From: Kribbella amoyensis
GTDB taxonomy: Bacteria; Actinomycetota; Actinomycetes; Propionibacteriales; Kribbellaceae
Reading direction: 5' to 3'
Assembly (NCBI RefSeq): GCF_007828865.1
Contig: NZ_VIVK01000001.1
Span: 5,828,001 to 5,892,000 of the forward strand
DNA length: 64,000 nt
Part shown: positions 24,016 through 32,676 of the stretch, piece by piece
Numbering within the stretch: position 1 is the first letter of the stretch
Layout: each line of letters starts with the position of its first letter
Program-made: the position numbers and the translations under genes
Notes under the pieces: model-generated
Told to the model about the DNA's origin: nothing
What the model saw: the letters and a program-made list of their open reading frames with translations, nothing else
The model's database searches: none

Positions 24016-25026
24016 TCAGATCAGGGTGGTGGCGAGGTGGTCGAGCTGGGTCGTCTTGGCCGGGAGGGCTTGGAGGCAGTCGGTGACTTGTTGCTCGATG
24101 GTCCGGCGGTCTGGCATCCAGCGGGCGGGTGGGGTTTCGCCGAGGGAGACGCGGAGGCGTTCGGTCAGCGTTTGGAGGTCGTTTCTGAGGACGCTGAGGA
24201 AGAGGTTCTCGGCGGACCAGGTGAGGTCACCGCCTGCGCTGGTGTAGGCGGTGAGGATGCGGCTGATCGGTTCGGGGTCGCCGGCGCCGAAGAGGTAGGC
24301 GACGCGGCCGGCCTCGAGGGCAGCGCTGTCCACGCGGACGCTGTCCCAGTCGACCAGGATCGGGCCTTCGTCGGTCATCAGCAGGTTGTGGGTCTTGAAG
24401 TCGCCGTGCGTCCGGACCGGGTCGGGTGCCGTCGCGCAGAGTTCCTCGATCCGGGCCGTGATGGCGAGGATGAGCGGCAGACGATCGCGGGCCGGCGCTG
24501 CCCACGACCGGCCGAGACGGTTGCCGTCGGCAACCCATTGGCGCCAGGTGGACCCGGAGTGGATCGAACCACGCCACCACTCCGGCAGGCCGACTTCGCC
24601 CGTCGGCTCCAGGCGGTGGACCATCGCCATCGTCCGGCCGAGCCACTCGGCGATGTCCTCGCCGTCCCGCAGGGCGCGATGCTCGATCCACCGATTCACC
24701 CGGAAGTACCGGCCCTCGAGCTCGGCCACCCAACCCAGCGACGGCTCCACCGGCGCGACCGGACGCGGCATGTCCACGCCTGCCGCGAGCGCCAGTTCCT
24801 CGTACCGCATCGCGACCGTCAGCTGATCACGCAACTCCCCCGCCACGAACTGGCCGCCGGTACTCATCCAGTACCCCTTCACGAAGTACCGGCCGTCCAC
24901 CCCGTCGAATCGCCAGGTGTCGGTGTCACCGCGCCGCACCAGCACCAACTCCCCAGCCGGCGTGCCGAGCTCGAACGCCCGCGCGATCACCTCCGCTGTC
25001 GGCACGTACAGCCCGTCCTCACTCAC
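24016..25026 (-). CDS. Phosphotransferase-like (APH/choline kinase fold) protein
   Basis: 336 residues. RTHGDFKTHNLLMTDEG holds the catalytic Asp and Asn of the aminoglycoside phosphotransferase fold, and ILVDWDSVRVDSAALEAGRVAYL the Mg-binding Asp. The N-terminal lobe is recognisable by YFVKGYWM. No aminoglycoside specificity is evident; metabolite kinases share the fold. I take GTG 25026, which overlaps the stop of the upstream methyltransferase by 8 bp; open reading further upstream has no similarity. The two are one operon. Confidence 0.78.
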   Translation of the reverse strand: MSEDGLYVPTAEVIARAFELGTPAGELVLVRRGDTDTWRFDGVDGRYFVKGYWMSTGGQFVAGELRDQLTVAMRYEELALAAGVDMPRPVAPVEPSLGWVAELEGRYFRVNRWIEHRALRDGEDIAEWLGRTMAMVHRLEPTGEVGLPEWWRGSIHSGSTWRQWVADGNRLGRSWAAPARDRLPLILAITARIEELCATAPDPVRTHGDFKTHNLLMTDEGPILVDWDSVRVDSAALEAGRVAYLFGAGDPEPISRILTAYTSAGGDLTWSAENLFLSVLRNDLQTLTERLRVSLGETPPARWMPDRRTIEQQVTDCLQALPAKTTQLDHLATTLI

Positions 25027-25744
25027 CCGCGGACCCCGCCTCGGTAACGCACCGGAGCACGAGGAAGACGGGATACCGAGCCATCGCCGCCCGAGGCGAG
25101 TCCGGCTCCACCTTCGGCCTCGGTTCGGCGACCTCGTCCAGGCGGAAGCCGTGCCGCTGCAAGGTGTTGAGGTAGGTGGCCAGCATCCGGTGGTTGGCGC
25201 CGACCTGCTGGCGCAGTGTGGAGAGAGTGCCGTCGGCCTGCCACCAGCGTTCGTCGTAGTAGTCGGTCTCGGTCGGCCAGGCTCCGGAGACGCCGTCGAT
25301 CCCGGCGAAACACGGATGCAGGATGCAGAGGGCGAACACCCCACCCGGCCGCAGCAGCCGCTTGATGTTGACCAGAGCACCGTTCAGGTCGTCGATGTCG
25401 GACAGGCCGAAGCTGCACACCGCGACGTCGAAGATCTCACCTTCCAGCAGACCCGGCGCGGACACGTCGGCCTGGAGGTACTCGATGCCGAGCGGCTCGT
25501 GGCGTTCGGCTTCCGCGGCCTTCGCCAGCATCGCCGCCGAGAGGTCCACACCGACGACCGACGCGCCGCGCTTCGCGAGACCCCGGCTGACCCGGCCGTG
25601 GCCGCACGCGACCTCCAGGACCCGGCGGCCGTCGACCGCACCCGCGAGCTCCAGCAGGGAGACGGTGACCGGATCCCGGAGGTCGTCGGTCCAGCCTGAG
25701 GCGTACATGTCCGCCACCGTGTCGTACCGCGCGAGCTTCGTCAT
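25019..25744 (-). CDS. Class I SAM-dependent methyltransferase
   Basis: 241 residues. RRVLEVACGHGRVSRGLAKRGA is motif I, VVGVDLSAAML motif II, and the FDVAVCSFGLSDIDDL region and LLRPGGVFALCILHP are motifs IV-VI of small-molecule (UbiE/BioC-like) methyltransferases. The substrate is unknown. TACGGT lies 6 nt before ATG 25744 and there is no Shine-Dalgarno, so the mRNA appears leaderless. First gene of a pair with the phosphotransferase-like gene. Confidence 0.85.
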   Translation of the reverse strand: MTKLARYDTVADMYASGWTDDLRDPVTVSLLELAGAVDGRRVLEVACGHGRVSRGLAKRGASVVGVDLSAAMLAKAAEAERHEPLGIEYLQADVSAPGLLEGEIFDVAVCSFGLSDIDDLNGALVNIKRLLRPGGVFALCILHPCFAGIDGVSGAWPTETDYYDERWWQADGTLSTLRQQVGANHRMLATYLNTLQRHGFRLDEVAEPRPKVEPDSPRAAMARYPVFLVLRCVTEAGSAGE

Positions 25745-25831
25745 GGCCCGACCGTAGCCGCGCGCTTCCGCGAGATCACGGGGTCGGAGTCTGCGCTTGG
25801 CGTAACCCGCACGGGAACTATTCCGAGGCGG

Positions 25832-26383
25832 TCAATCGTCGATGCCGTGGGCGATCGCGCCGCCGGTGGTCCAGTCGAGGTCCTTGACGATGCGGTCGAC
25901 GGACTGGTCCAGCGTGCTGGTCTCGTCGATCACCTGCTCCCCTGGTACGCCGAGGAGGTCGCACGGTTGGTACCAGCCGCGCATCCGCTCGACGGCGACC
26001 ACGTCGGCGAGCGGCCTGGTCGCGTGCCGGCGGACCGTCTCCCCGAACGGGAGCTGGAAGTAGTACACCCCGGTCACGCCGGCGTGGTCCGCGATCAGCT
26101 CGCGCAGCATCGTGCCGTAGGTGGGGTTGTAGAAGATGCCTTCCAGGACGACGTGGTACCCGTGGGCGAGGGCGTATCGGGTGGTTCGGTCGATCAGGCC
26201 GATGTTCGGCGCGCTCGGCCGATCGTGCTCCCGGAGCAGGATGCGGCGCAGGTAGTCCTGTTCGACCCAGGCGACTCCTCTCCCGATGCGCTGCCGCAGT
26301 TCCTTGGCGGTCGTGCTCTTCCCGGATCCGGAGTTCCCCCGCAGAACCACGAGACGCGACGTCGGATCCCCAAGACTCGGCAT
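25832..26383 (-). CDS. P-loop kinase-like protein (zeta-toxin/AAA_33 type)
   Basis: 183 residues. LRGNSGSGKSTTAKEL is the Walker A motif at about 14-28, WVEQDYLRR carries the conserved Asp of the zeta-toxin/chloramphenicol-phosphotransferase-like kinases, and HVVLEGIFYNPTYG is the second strand. It is probably a small-molecule kinase. No antitoxin partner is adjacent, so a toxin role has no support. TAGGGT 6 nt before ATG 26383 suggests a leaderless start. Confidence 0.75.
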   Translation of the reverse strand: MPSLGDPTSRLVVLRGNSGSGKSTTAKELRQRIGRGVAWVEQDYLRRILLREHDRPSAPNIGLIDRTTRYALAHGYHVVLEGIFYNPTYGTMLRELIADHAGVTGVYYFQLPFGETVRRHATRPLADVVAVERMRGWYQPCDLLGVPGEQVIDETSTLDQSVDRIVKDLDWTTGGAIAHGIDD

Positions 26384-26418
26384 CCCGCGACCCTAGACCA
26401 CAGGAAGCAGTAAGAGGG

Positions 26419-27333
26419 TCAGGTTTTCGCTCGTTGGGTGATCGCGATGCAGAGCAGGACCACGGCGGCGGTGATCGGGGCGGCGACGGGCAGGTGTTCG
26501 TTCATCAGGAGGACGGACCAGACCAGGGTGAGGAGCGGCTGGGCGAGCTGGAGCTGGCTCGCCTTGGCGACACCGATGATGCCCATCCCGCGGTACCAGA
26601 CGACGAAACCGCCCAACTGCGAGATCGCGGCGATGTACGCGAGGCCGCCCAGCGACGTCGGCGAGAGGTCGACCGGCTCGGTGCGGACGGCGACGAGCGT
26701 GATCGCGAGACTGACCGGCAGCGCGAGGACCACGGCCCAGGCGATCACCTGCCAGCCCGGCAACCGCCGAGCGAGGCGCCCACCCTCGGCGTACCCGAGT
26801 GCGCACACCAGCAGCGCCGCCAGCAGGTACAGATCGGCGAGCGTGACGGCTCCACGGTTCTGGCTCACCGCGAACACGACGACCGCAGCCGCACCGACCA
26901 AGGCCGCGGCCCAGAAGACGAACGGGAGGCGGCGTCTGGTCAGCAGAGCCGAGGCGGAAGCAGTCGCGAGGGGAAGCAACCCGATGACGACGGCCGAATG
27001 CGCGGTTGTCGAGGTCTGCAGAGCCAGCGTGGTGAGGAGCGGGAAGCCGATGACGCAGCCGCCCGCCACGATCAGCAGGCCCGCGAGATCCTCGCGACGC
27101 GGCAGCCGGACCCGGAGCCCGGCCAGCAGTGCGATCGCGAGCAGCCCGGCCAGCAGACCGCGAGCTCCGGTCGCCGTCCACGGACCCATTCCGCTGGTCG
27201 CCCACACGGTCGCCGGGAAGGTCAGCGAGAACGAGGCGACGCCCAGCAGCGCCGCGAGCGTCCCCGCGCGAAGGGGTGCGGCGGTGGATACCGCTTCTGC
27301 CGGTGACTCGATAGCGCTATTCTCACTCGTCAT
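26419..27333 (-). CDS. EamA/DMT family transporter
   Basis: 304-residue membrane protein with about ten hydrophobic segments and two EamA halves; TSTTAHSAVVIGLLPLATA ends the first, and KASQLQLAQPLLTLVWSVLLMNEHL in the second is highly typical. It is likely an exporter of amino acids or related metabolites. The start ATG (27333-27331) overlaps the start of the divergent MocR regulator by 2 bp within the palindrome CATG, so both genes must be transcribed from inside or at the very edge of the other. Control by that regulator is likely. Confidence 0.87.
   Translation of the reverse strand: MTSENSAIESPAEAVSTAAPLRAGTLAALLGVASFSLTFPATVWATSGMGPWTATGARGLLAGLLAIALLAGLRVRLPRREDLAGLLIVAGGCVIGFPLLTTLALQTSTTAHSAVVIGLLPLATASASALLTRRRLPFVFWAAALVGAAAVVVFAVSQNRGAVTLADLYLLAALLVCALGYAEGGRLARRLPGWQVIAWAVVLALPVSLAITLVAVRTEPVDLSPTSLGGLAYIAAISQLGGFVVWYRGMGIIGVAKASQLQLAQPLLTLVWSVLLMNEHLPVAAPITAAVVLLCIAITQRAKT
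27311..27320. promoter_or_regulatory. Palindrome near the shared EamA/MocR start region
   Basis: ATAGCGCTAT is a perfect 10-bp palindrome 11 bp left of the plus-strand start, with a further GATAGC at 27341-27346 just inside the MocR gene. MocR-type proteins often bind direct or inverted repeats between divergent genes, so these are candidate sites. TATTCT (27318-27323), 8 nt before ATG 27332, is a possible -10. Confidence 0.4.
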
Positions 27334-28783
27334 GAATGACGATAGCAGTCTGGCTGTCGTCGTCGGCCGGCTGCGGACCGTGGCAGCCTCCTGCGGGCCC
27401 GGCGGCCGACTGCCTTCCAGTCGCATCCTCGTCCAGCGATGGGGCATCAGCCCGGTCACGCTCTCGCGCGCGGTGACGGTGCTGATGGCCGAAGGCATGG
27501 TGATCTCGCGTCCGGGCGCCGGGGTCTTCGTCACCGATCGGACGCCTCGCCCACCCGTCGCCGCGGCCGACCTGTCCTGGCAGGAGGACGCCTTCGCAGG
27601 GAGCAACCGGCTGCGTCCCGGGACCAGAACGGACACCGCGGCGATGCTGCGGATGCTGTGGACACCACCCGACGGCGTCATCGATCTGTCCGTCGGCTAC
27701 CTGCACGAGACCCTTCAACCGACCAAGGCGCTCGCCGACGCGATGGGACGAGCGGGACGGCGGCCTGGTACCTGGACGCGCTCCCCGGCCGAAGGCATCC
27801 CCGAACTGCGTGCGTGGTTCGCCGACGACATCGGCGGCCGCGACGGCCCGATCAGCGCCAACGACGTGCTGATCAGCTCGGGTGGTCAGACCGCGCTCGT
27901 CACGGCACTCCGGGCGCTGACCGAACCCGGCCAGTCGGTCCTCGTGGAGTCACCGACGTACCCGGGCACGCTCGCCGCTGCCGCCGCGGCCGGACTGCGC
28001 AGCGTCCCGGTCCCGCTCGATGCGGACGGCCTCCGGGTGGAGCTGCTCGCAGAGAGTTTCGCGAACTCCGGTGCGCGCGTCCTGGTCTGCCAACCGCTCT
28101 TCCACAACCCCACCGGCACGGTCCTCGCCCCGGATCGGCGAGCGCGGCTGATGGACGCCGTTCGCGCCGCGAGGGCCTTCGTGATCGAGGACGACTTCAC
28201 CCGCCGACTCGTCCACGACGACGCACCCGACCTGCCACAGCCACTGGCTGCCGACGACCCGTACGGCCAGGTCGTCCACATCCGCTCGCTCACCAAACCG
28301 ACCTCGCCCAGTCTCCGGGTCACGGCGATCACGGCCCGCGGCCCGGCGTACGAGCGGCTCCGCGACGCCCACGTCATCAACAGCTTCTTCGTCCCACGAC
28401 CCCTGCAGGAGACCGCGCTGGAGCTGATGACCTCACCCGCGTACGCCACCCACCTGCGCCGCCTCTCCACGGCGCTGCGAGTCCGCCGGGAAACGACCGT
28501 GCAGGCGGTGGCGAATCGCTGCCCGCACCTCACCCTCCACGCCGCCCGCCCCGGCGGGTACCACCTGTGGGCGTCCCTTCCCGAGGACCTCACCGACGAC
28601 CAGGTCGTGGCCGAGAGCCTCCACCAGGGCGTTGCGATCAGCGCGGGCAGCACCTACTACCCACCCGGCGGACCGACCCGCCACCTCCGCCTCAGCTACG
28701 TCTCCCCCGCCTCCACCGAAGAGATTGCCCAAGGCCTCGACCGCCTCGACCAGGCACTAAGGCTTGTCGGCGGCGCCTGTTAG
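27332..28783 (+). CDS. MocR-type (GntR-aminotransferase) transcriptional regulator
   Basis: 483 residues: an N-terminal GntR winged helix (about 5-70; LPSSRILVQRWGISPVTLSRAVTVL, GVFVTDR) joined to an aminotransferase-like PLP domain (about 105-480). The putative PLP lysine is K322 in SLTKPTSPSLRV, and SSGGQTALVTALRAL forms the phosphate-binding region. Such proteins sense PLP or an amine and control neighbours; the EamA transporter that diverges from it with overlapping start codons is the obvious target. No Shine-Dalgarno is possible without reading into the transporter's coding region. Confidence 0.9.
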   Translation: MNDDSSLAVVVGRLRTVAASCGPGGRLPSSRILVQRWGISPVTLSRAVTVLMAEGMVISRPGAGVFVTDRTPRPPVAAADLSWQEDAFAGSNRLRPGTRTDTAAMLRMLWTPPDGVIDLSVGYLHETLQPTKALADAMGRAGRRPGTWTRSPAEGIPELRAWFADDIGGRDGPISANDVLISSGGQTALVTALRALTEPGQSVLVESPTYPGTLAAAAAAGLRSVPVPLDADGLRVELLAESFANSGARVLVCQPLFHNPTGTVLAPDRRARLMDAVRAARAFVIEDDFTRRLVHDDAPDLPQPLAADDPYGQVVHIRSLTKPTSPSLRVTAITARGPAYERLRDAHVINSFFVPRPLQETALELMTSPAYATHLRRLSTALRVRRETTVQAVANRCPHLTLHAARPGGYHLWASLPEDLTDDQVVAESLHQGVAISAGSTYYPPGGPTRHLRLSYVSPASTEEIAQGLDRLDQALRLVGGAC

Positions 28784-28792
28784 ACACGGGGA

Positions 28793-29608
28793 ATGGCACA
28801 GAGACTCGCGGTGACCCACGGTCAGGCCGTCCGCTATCGGTTGGCTGTGAACCATCTCGCCCGCCGCCTCCCACCCGGGACGTACGCCGAGGCCGCGTAC
28901 GCCGGGCTGCAGGACACCGCGCCCCGTGATGCGTTGATAGGTCTGCACGCTCGGGTCGCCGACTGCGAACCCTCTGCCTGGGAGCACGCCGACCCGAATC
29001 TCCGGGGTGCCTGCGCGAGCGGACGGATCGCGCTGCGCTGGACGACCAGCGCGCTGTACGTCCGCGAGGTCCCGCGCCCGGACATCGACTTCCTCGAGGC
29101 CCACAAGGAACTCTGCCGACGCCACGTCCACGCGTTCGGACCGACGACGCCCGAGGTCTTCGCGTGGTGGTCAGGGTTGGCACGCGACGACGCGGACGAG
29201 GTCTGGCGGCTACTCGCGGACGAGCTGCTCCTGGTCGAGCTCGAAGGACGACCGGCCTGGATCCTCGCGACCGACGAGCCGGCTCTCCGCGATTCCCCGG
29301 TAGCGGCCGGGCCGCGGTACCTGGTCGCGTCGGATCTGCGGTTGGTCGGCCAGGACCGGTACAGGTTGTTCGTCGGACCAGGGCAGAAGCGACGACACCA
29401 CCTGTACGACACGTTCCATCCCCACGGGCTGCTCCTGGACGGCCGACTCGCCGGTACCTGGGGCCGCCGGGGCGGTCAGGTCGATCTGCGGGTGGACGGT
29501 TCGTTGTCCGACGAGGACCGCGCCGCTGTCGAGGCCGAGGCGCTCTCGGTACCGATCCCCGGGGCGACCATGTCGATCGCGATCACGGAGTACGCCGTGG
29601 TCAGGTGA
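28793..29608 (+). CDS. Winged-helix DNA-binding domain protein (HTH_42/YcaQ-like)
   Basis: 271-residue member of the HTH_42 (former DUF1006) family. Typical pieces are RLAVNHLARRLPPGTYAEAA near the start, GRIALRWTTSALYVRE, and late HPHGLLLDGRLAGTW. Characterised relatives (YcaQ, AlkX) are DNA glycosylases acting on alkylation damage or crosslinks, but divergent members are uncharacterised. It starts 9 nt after the MocR stop, so may be co-transcribed. The 3' end overlaps the convergent MBL-rhodanese gene by 8 bp. Confidence 0.75.
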   Translation: MAQRLAVTHGQAVRYRLAVNHLARRLPPGTYAEAAYAGLQDTAPRDALIGLHARVADCEPSAWEHADPNLRGACASGRIALRWTTSALYVREVPRPDIDFLEAHKELCRRHVHAFGPTTPEVFAWWSGLARDDADEVWRLLADELLLVELEGRPAWILATDEPALRDSPVAAGPRYLVASDLRLVGQDRYRLFVGPGQKRRHHLYDTFHPHGLLLDGRLAGTWGRRGGQVDLRVDGSLSDEDRAAVEAEALSVPIPGATMSIAITEYAVVR

Positions 29609-30953
29609 GGCCGGACTCGGCGGCGTGGTCGAAGTCGTCGTTGATCAGGACGACTTGGTGGCCTTCGCGATCGAGGAGGGAGGCCGCGATCGACGCGCGG
29701 TACCCCGATCCGCAGTACACCCACAACTCGCCTTCGGGGATTTCGTCCAGCCGGTCAGCGAGTTCGTGCAGCGGGACGTGCTGGGAGCCGGTCACGTGGC
29801 TCTGGGCGTGCTCGTCGTTGCGGCGGGTGTCGAGCACGTGGATCGCGCGTTCCTTGCGGGCCGCGGCCAGGGCGGCGAAGTCGGCGACCGGGTACGAGCG
29901 GAGGGGCCGCCCGTCGGCGAGGACGGCGAGCTCGCCGGTCGCGGCACCGGCGAGGTCGTCGATGCCGATCCGGACGAGTTCACGTCGTGCTTCGGCGACC
30001 TGGTCCTCGCTCTCGCCGATCAGGGTGAGCGGGGTGCCGTACTGGTAGAGCCAGCCGAGGTACGTGACGAAGTTGGTGGAGAGCTCGAACGCCAGCGAAC
30101 CGGCCAGGTGACCCGCGGCGAACGCGGTCCGGTCCCGGAGATCGACGACCCACTCCCCTTGGCGGATCCGGCGCCGCAGTTCGCCTGGATCGACGGGCCG
30201 CGGTGGCGAGAGGTCCACGGGCGCCGGACCGCGGGTGTTGATCACGCCCATGTGCGCGTAGTACGCGGGGTACGCCTCCAAGCCGGCGAGCAACGTGTCG
30301 ACGTACTCCTGCTCGGCCAGCGTGAGCGCCGGGTTGCCGGTCTTCTGCTGCTCGACGGTCGAGGCGTGCCCACTCGTCGGAGTCGCCGAGCAGAAGCTCC
30401 CGAATCCGTGGGTCGGCAGGACCTCAGCGCTCCCGGGCAACTCCGCCGCGATCCGCCGCACCGAGTGGTACTGCGCGTGCGTCAGCGCATCCGTGTGCTC
30501 CGGCCCGAGCAGGTCCGTCCGCCCCGTCGAGCCGAACAGCATCGAGCCCCCGGTGAACACGGCCCGGACGTCACCGGTCGTCGCGTCCTGCAGGGTGTAC
30601 GAGACGTGGTGATGGGTGTGGCCGGGCGTCTCCAGGACCCGCAACGACAGACCACCGGTCCGTAGCTCGTCGCCGTCGCGGACCGCCAGCCGCTCGAATC
30701 CGACCTCGTCCCCCGCGCCGACCACGTACGCCGCTCCGGTCACTCGCGACAGCTCCAGACCACCGGACACATAGTCGTTGTGCAGGTGGGTCTCGACCAC
30801 GTGCGTGATCCGGACCCCGCGATCGGCGGCCAGGGCCAGGATCCGGTCGATGTCGCGCTGCGGATCGACCACGACCGCGACCTGCCCGTCCGAGGCCAGG
30901 TAGCTGCGGTCGCCCAGCGACGACGTCTCGATCACCTCGACGGCGATGTCCAT
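29601..30953 (-). CDS. MBL-fold/double-rhodanese fusion (persulfide dioxygenase-like)
   Basis: 450 residues: a metallo-beta-lactamase domain (1 to ~240), then two rhodanese domains. Rhodanese 1 (about 255-345) lacks a catalytic Cys; rhodanese 2 has C414 in CGSGYRA. Relatives oxidise glutathione or other low-molecular-weight persulfides and move sulfane sulfur. The metal site is unusual: H56-L-H58-N-D60-Y61 instead of HxHxDH, and TGGS (134-137) where dioxygenases have TGD. It is the last gene of a CstR-controlled operon, 17 nt after the repressor gene. Confidence 0.85.
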   Translation of the reverse strand: MDIAVEVIETSSLGDRSYLASDGQVAVVVDPQRDIDRILALAADRGVRITHVVETHLHNDYVSGGLELSRVTGAAYVVGAGDEVGFERLAVRDGDELRTGGLSLRVLETPGHTHHHVSYTLQDATTGDVRAVFTGGSMLFGSTGRTDLLGPEHTDALTHAQYHSVRRIAAELPGSAEVLPTHGFGSFCSATPTSGHASTVEQQKTGNPALTLAEQEYVDTLLAGLEAYPAYYAHMGVINTRGPAPVDLSPPRPVDPGELRRRIRQGEWVVDLRDRTAFAAGHLAGSLAFELSTNFVTYLGWLYQYGTPLTLIGESEDQVAEARRELVRIGIDDLAGAATGELAVLADGRPLRSYPVADFAALAAARKERAIHVLDTRRNDEHAQSHVTGSQHVPLHELADRLDEIPEGELWVYCGSGYRASIAASLLDREGHQVVLINDDFDHAAESGLT

Positions 30954-30970
30954 CTCACACCCCCGGGCGG

Positions 30971-31240
30971 TCAGGCCAACGCGAGGAAGAGCTTCTCCAG
31001 CTCCGCCTCGGTCAGCGGCGGCTCCTCACCACGCTCACGCTGCGCGTGGCAGTGCCGCATCCCGGTCGAGATGATTTTGAACCCGGCCCGGTCGAGCGCA
31101 CTCGAGACCGCGGCCAGTTGGGTGAGGACCCGTTCGCAGTCGTCGCCGTTCTCGATCATCGCGATCACCGCGCCCAACTGACCCTGCGCCCGCTTCAGCC
31201 GGGTCAGCGGGTCCTTCATCAGGTCACTGTCCATCTTCAT
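30971..31240 (-). CDS. CsoR/CstR-family repressor, CstR-like cysteine pair
   Basis: 89-residue all-helical repressor. Ligand positions are C35 and C64, spaced 29 residues as in the persulfide sensor CstR. The histidine that completes the copper site of CsoR would fall on residue 60, which is Gly. This points to persulfide rather than Cu(I) sensing, in keeping with the rhodanese gene downstream. I take ATG 31240 with GGAGG 8 nt upstream; a start five codons earlier is less well placed. It probably binds the palindrome at 31470-31483. Confidence 0.87.
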   Translation of the reverse strand: MKMDSDLMKDPLTRLKRAQGQLGAVIAMIENGDDCERVLTQLAAVSSALDRAGFKIISTGMRHCHAQRERGEEPPLTEAELEKLFLALA

Positions 31241-31270
31241 CGCCACCACCTCCACACCGGTACGAGTCGA

Positions 31271-31432
31271 TCACCGGCCGAACAGCCGGGCCAGCAGACC
31301 GCCGCCTTCACCCTTCGGATGGCCGGCACACCATTGCTCGGCCGGCACCGTCTGCTTGACCTGGGCGACGTGCTGGCCGCAGCCCGCCCAGGTGGTCTTC
31401 CCGCACTGGCGGCACTTCACTGCGCGGCACAT
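31271..31432 (-). CDS. 53-aa Cys/His-rich protein, first gene of the CstR operon
   Basis: Tiny protein with C2, C7, C10, C18, H21, C35 and H38; CRQCGKTTWAGCGQHV is a conserved actinobacterial core that looks like a zinc ribbon. GAGGAG precedes ATG 31432. It is 30 nt upstream of the repressor and directly downstream of the operator, so it should be the most strongly induced member. The function is unknown; a thiol-rich metal or sulfane-sulfur carrier is speculation. Confidence 0.8.
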   Translation of the reverse strand: MCRAVKCRQCGKTTWAGCGQHVAQVKQTVPAEQWCAGHPKGEGGGLLARLFGR

Positions 31433-31469
31433 CTGGCAACTCCTCGGTTCTCGGCGATCGGCCCCAATG

Positions 31470-31483
31470 TACCCCCGGGGGTA
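31470..31483. promoter_or_regulatory. CsoR/CstR-type operator
   Basis: TACCCCCGGGGGTA is a perfect 14-bp palindrome with the G-tract architecture of CsoR/CstR operators. It lies 37 bp upstream of the first gene of the CstR operon, and 42 bp upstream of the divergent phosphotransferase start. Confidence 0.85.
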
Positions 31484-31525
31484 TCCGCGCTCAAACCCCG
31501 GCCGGTGGCGCCGTAAACTCCGGGG

Positions 31526-32473
31526 ATGCTGCCACCGGGACTCTCGATGCTGTGGGAATCGACCGACGCGCCGAGCGCCTTGCGGGACCGGTTCGGGTTC
31601 GGCGACTTCGACGAGGCGGCCCAGTGGCTGACCAAGATCCTGGCCGAGGTCTGGGCCGTCAACGCGGACGGCTGCGAGCGGATCGTCATCAGCGACCGCA
31701 ACGCGATCGCCTGGGTGTCCACGGACCACGGCGACCTGATCGCCAAGTGGTCCTGCGCGCGGGAGCAGTTCGCCAAGTTCGACGCGACGGCCGACCTGAT
31801 CCACGCCATGCACGAGCAGGGCCTACCGGTCGCGGATCCGCTGGCCTCCGTCGACGGTCGGCGGCGCGTCGTCCTCGGTCCGTTGTCGGTCACCCTGCAG
31901 CCCACGATCGTGGGTGAGCCGCTGGACATCACGGACGCGGCCGCCGTACGGACGGCGGGCGCCTGGCTGGCCAAGCTGCACGGCGCGCTCGCGCGGTACG
32001 AGGACGCCGTACTGGCCGATACGGTGCGGCGGCCGGAGCTGGATCTTCGGGCCAGGGTGACGCAGTGGCTGGACCACGATCCAAGGAAGGTGCCGGCGGC
32101 CTCGGATCGGTTGCGGGCGCTGGTCGAGACGTTGCCGCCGGTCGACGCCGGGGCGCAGCTCATCCACAGCGACTACCGGTCGTCGAACCTGCTCACCGCC
32201 GCCTCGGACCTGGTCGCGGTGCTGGACTTCGACGAACTCGCGTGGGACTACGGCATCGGCGACCTGGCGAACTCGTTCGTCCGGCTCGGCACCCTGTTCA
32301 GGAATTGGGCACCGACGCCGGCCCCGGTCCGTGAGACGTTCCTCGCCGGGTACGAGTCGGTCCGGCCGCTCACCGACCTCGAACGTGACTGGCTCGATAC
32401 CCTCGCCCTCTGGCAGGGCCTGGCCGCGATCCCACCCGGCGACGACCCGACCGGCTGGGCCGCCGCCGTCTGA
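31526..32473 (+). CDS. Aminoglycoside-phosphotransferase-fold protein
   Basis: 315 residues. The catalytic loop is LIHSDYRSSNLLTAASD and the metal-binding loop VLDFDELAWDYGIGDLANSF, as in choline/homoserine kinase-like members. The N-terminal lobe has DLIAKWSC. The substrate is unknown; antibiotic inactivation cannot be inferred. TAAACT lies 6 nt before ATG 31526, indicating a leaderless start, although GGGG just upstream could also serve as a weak ribosome site. Confidence 0.78.
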   Translation: MLPPGLSMLWESTDAPSALRDRFGFGDFDEAAQWLTKILAEVWAVNADGCERIVISDRNAIAWVSTDHGDLIAKWSCAREQFAKFDATADLIHAMHEQGLPVADPLASVDGRRRVVLGPLSVTLQPTIVGEPLDITDAAAVRTAGAWLAKLHGALARYEDAVLADTVRRPELDLRARVTQWLDHDPRKVPAASDRLRALVETLPPVDAGAQLIHSDYRSSNLLTAASDLVAVLDFDELAWDYGIGDLANSFVRLGTLFRNWAPTPAPVRETFLAGYESVRPLTDLERDWLDTLALWQGLAAIPPGDDPTGWAAAV

Positions 32474-32676
32474 ACCCGCGCCGCCTGAGCCTCGGCGCGA
32501 GCTGCGATGGTCCGGCGGTGATCGAGCCCGCGCGCCTTCCCGGCCTGGTGGATCGATAGAATGCGGTGATCCCGCCCGCCTCGGTCCACCCCGACGCGGG
32601 CGCCTCGGACCGACGTCGGCGCAACGATGCGCCGTACCGGACCGGGGTCGCCGCCCTCCCTCGCCTGGAGTCCCGC

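Noticed and set aside
24016..25026. Aminoglycoside resistance gene
   Set aside because: It has the kinase-fold catalytic loops, but without the specific signatures of resistance enzymes and in an operon with a small-molecule methyltransferase, resistance cannot be claimed.
25832..26383. Zeta-type toxin of a toxin-antitoxin pair
   Set aside because: The kinase fold fits, but no small antitoxin gene lies next to it and the gene is preceded by its own leaderless promoter.
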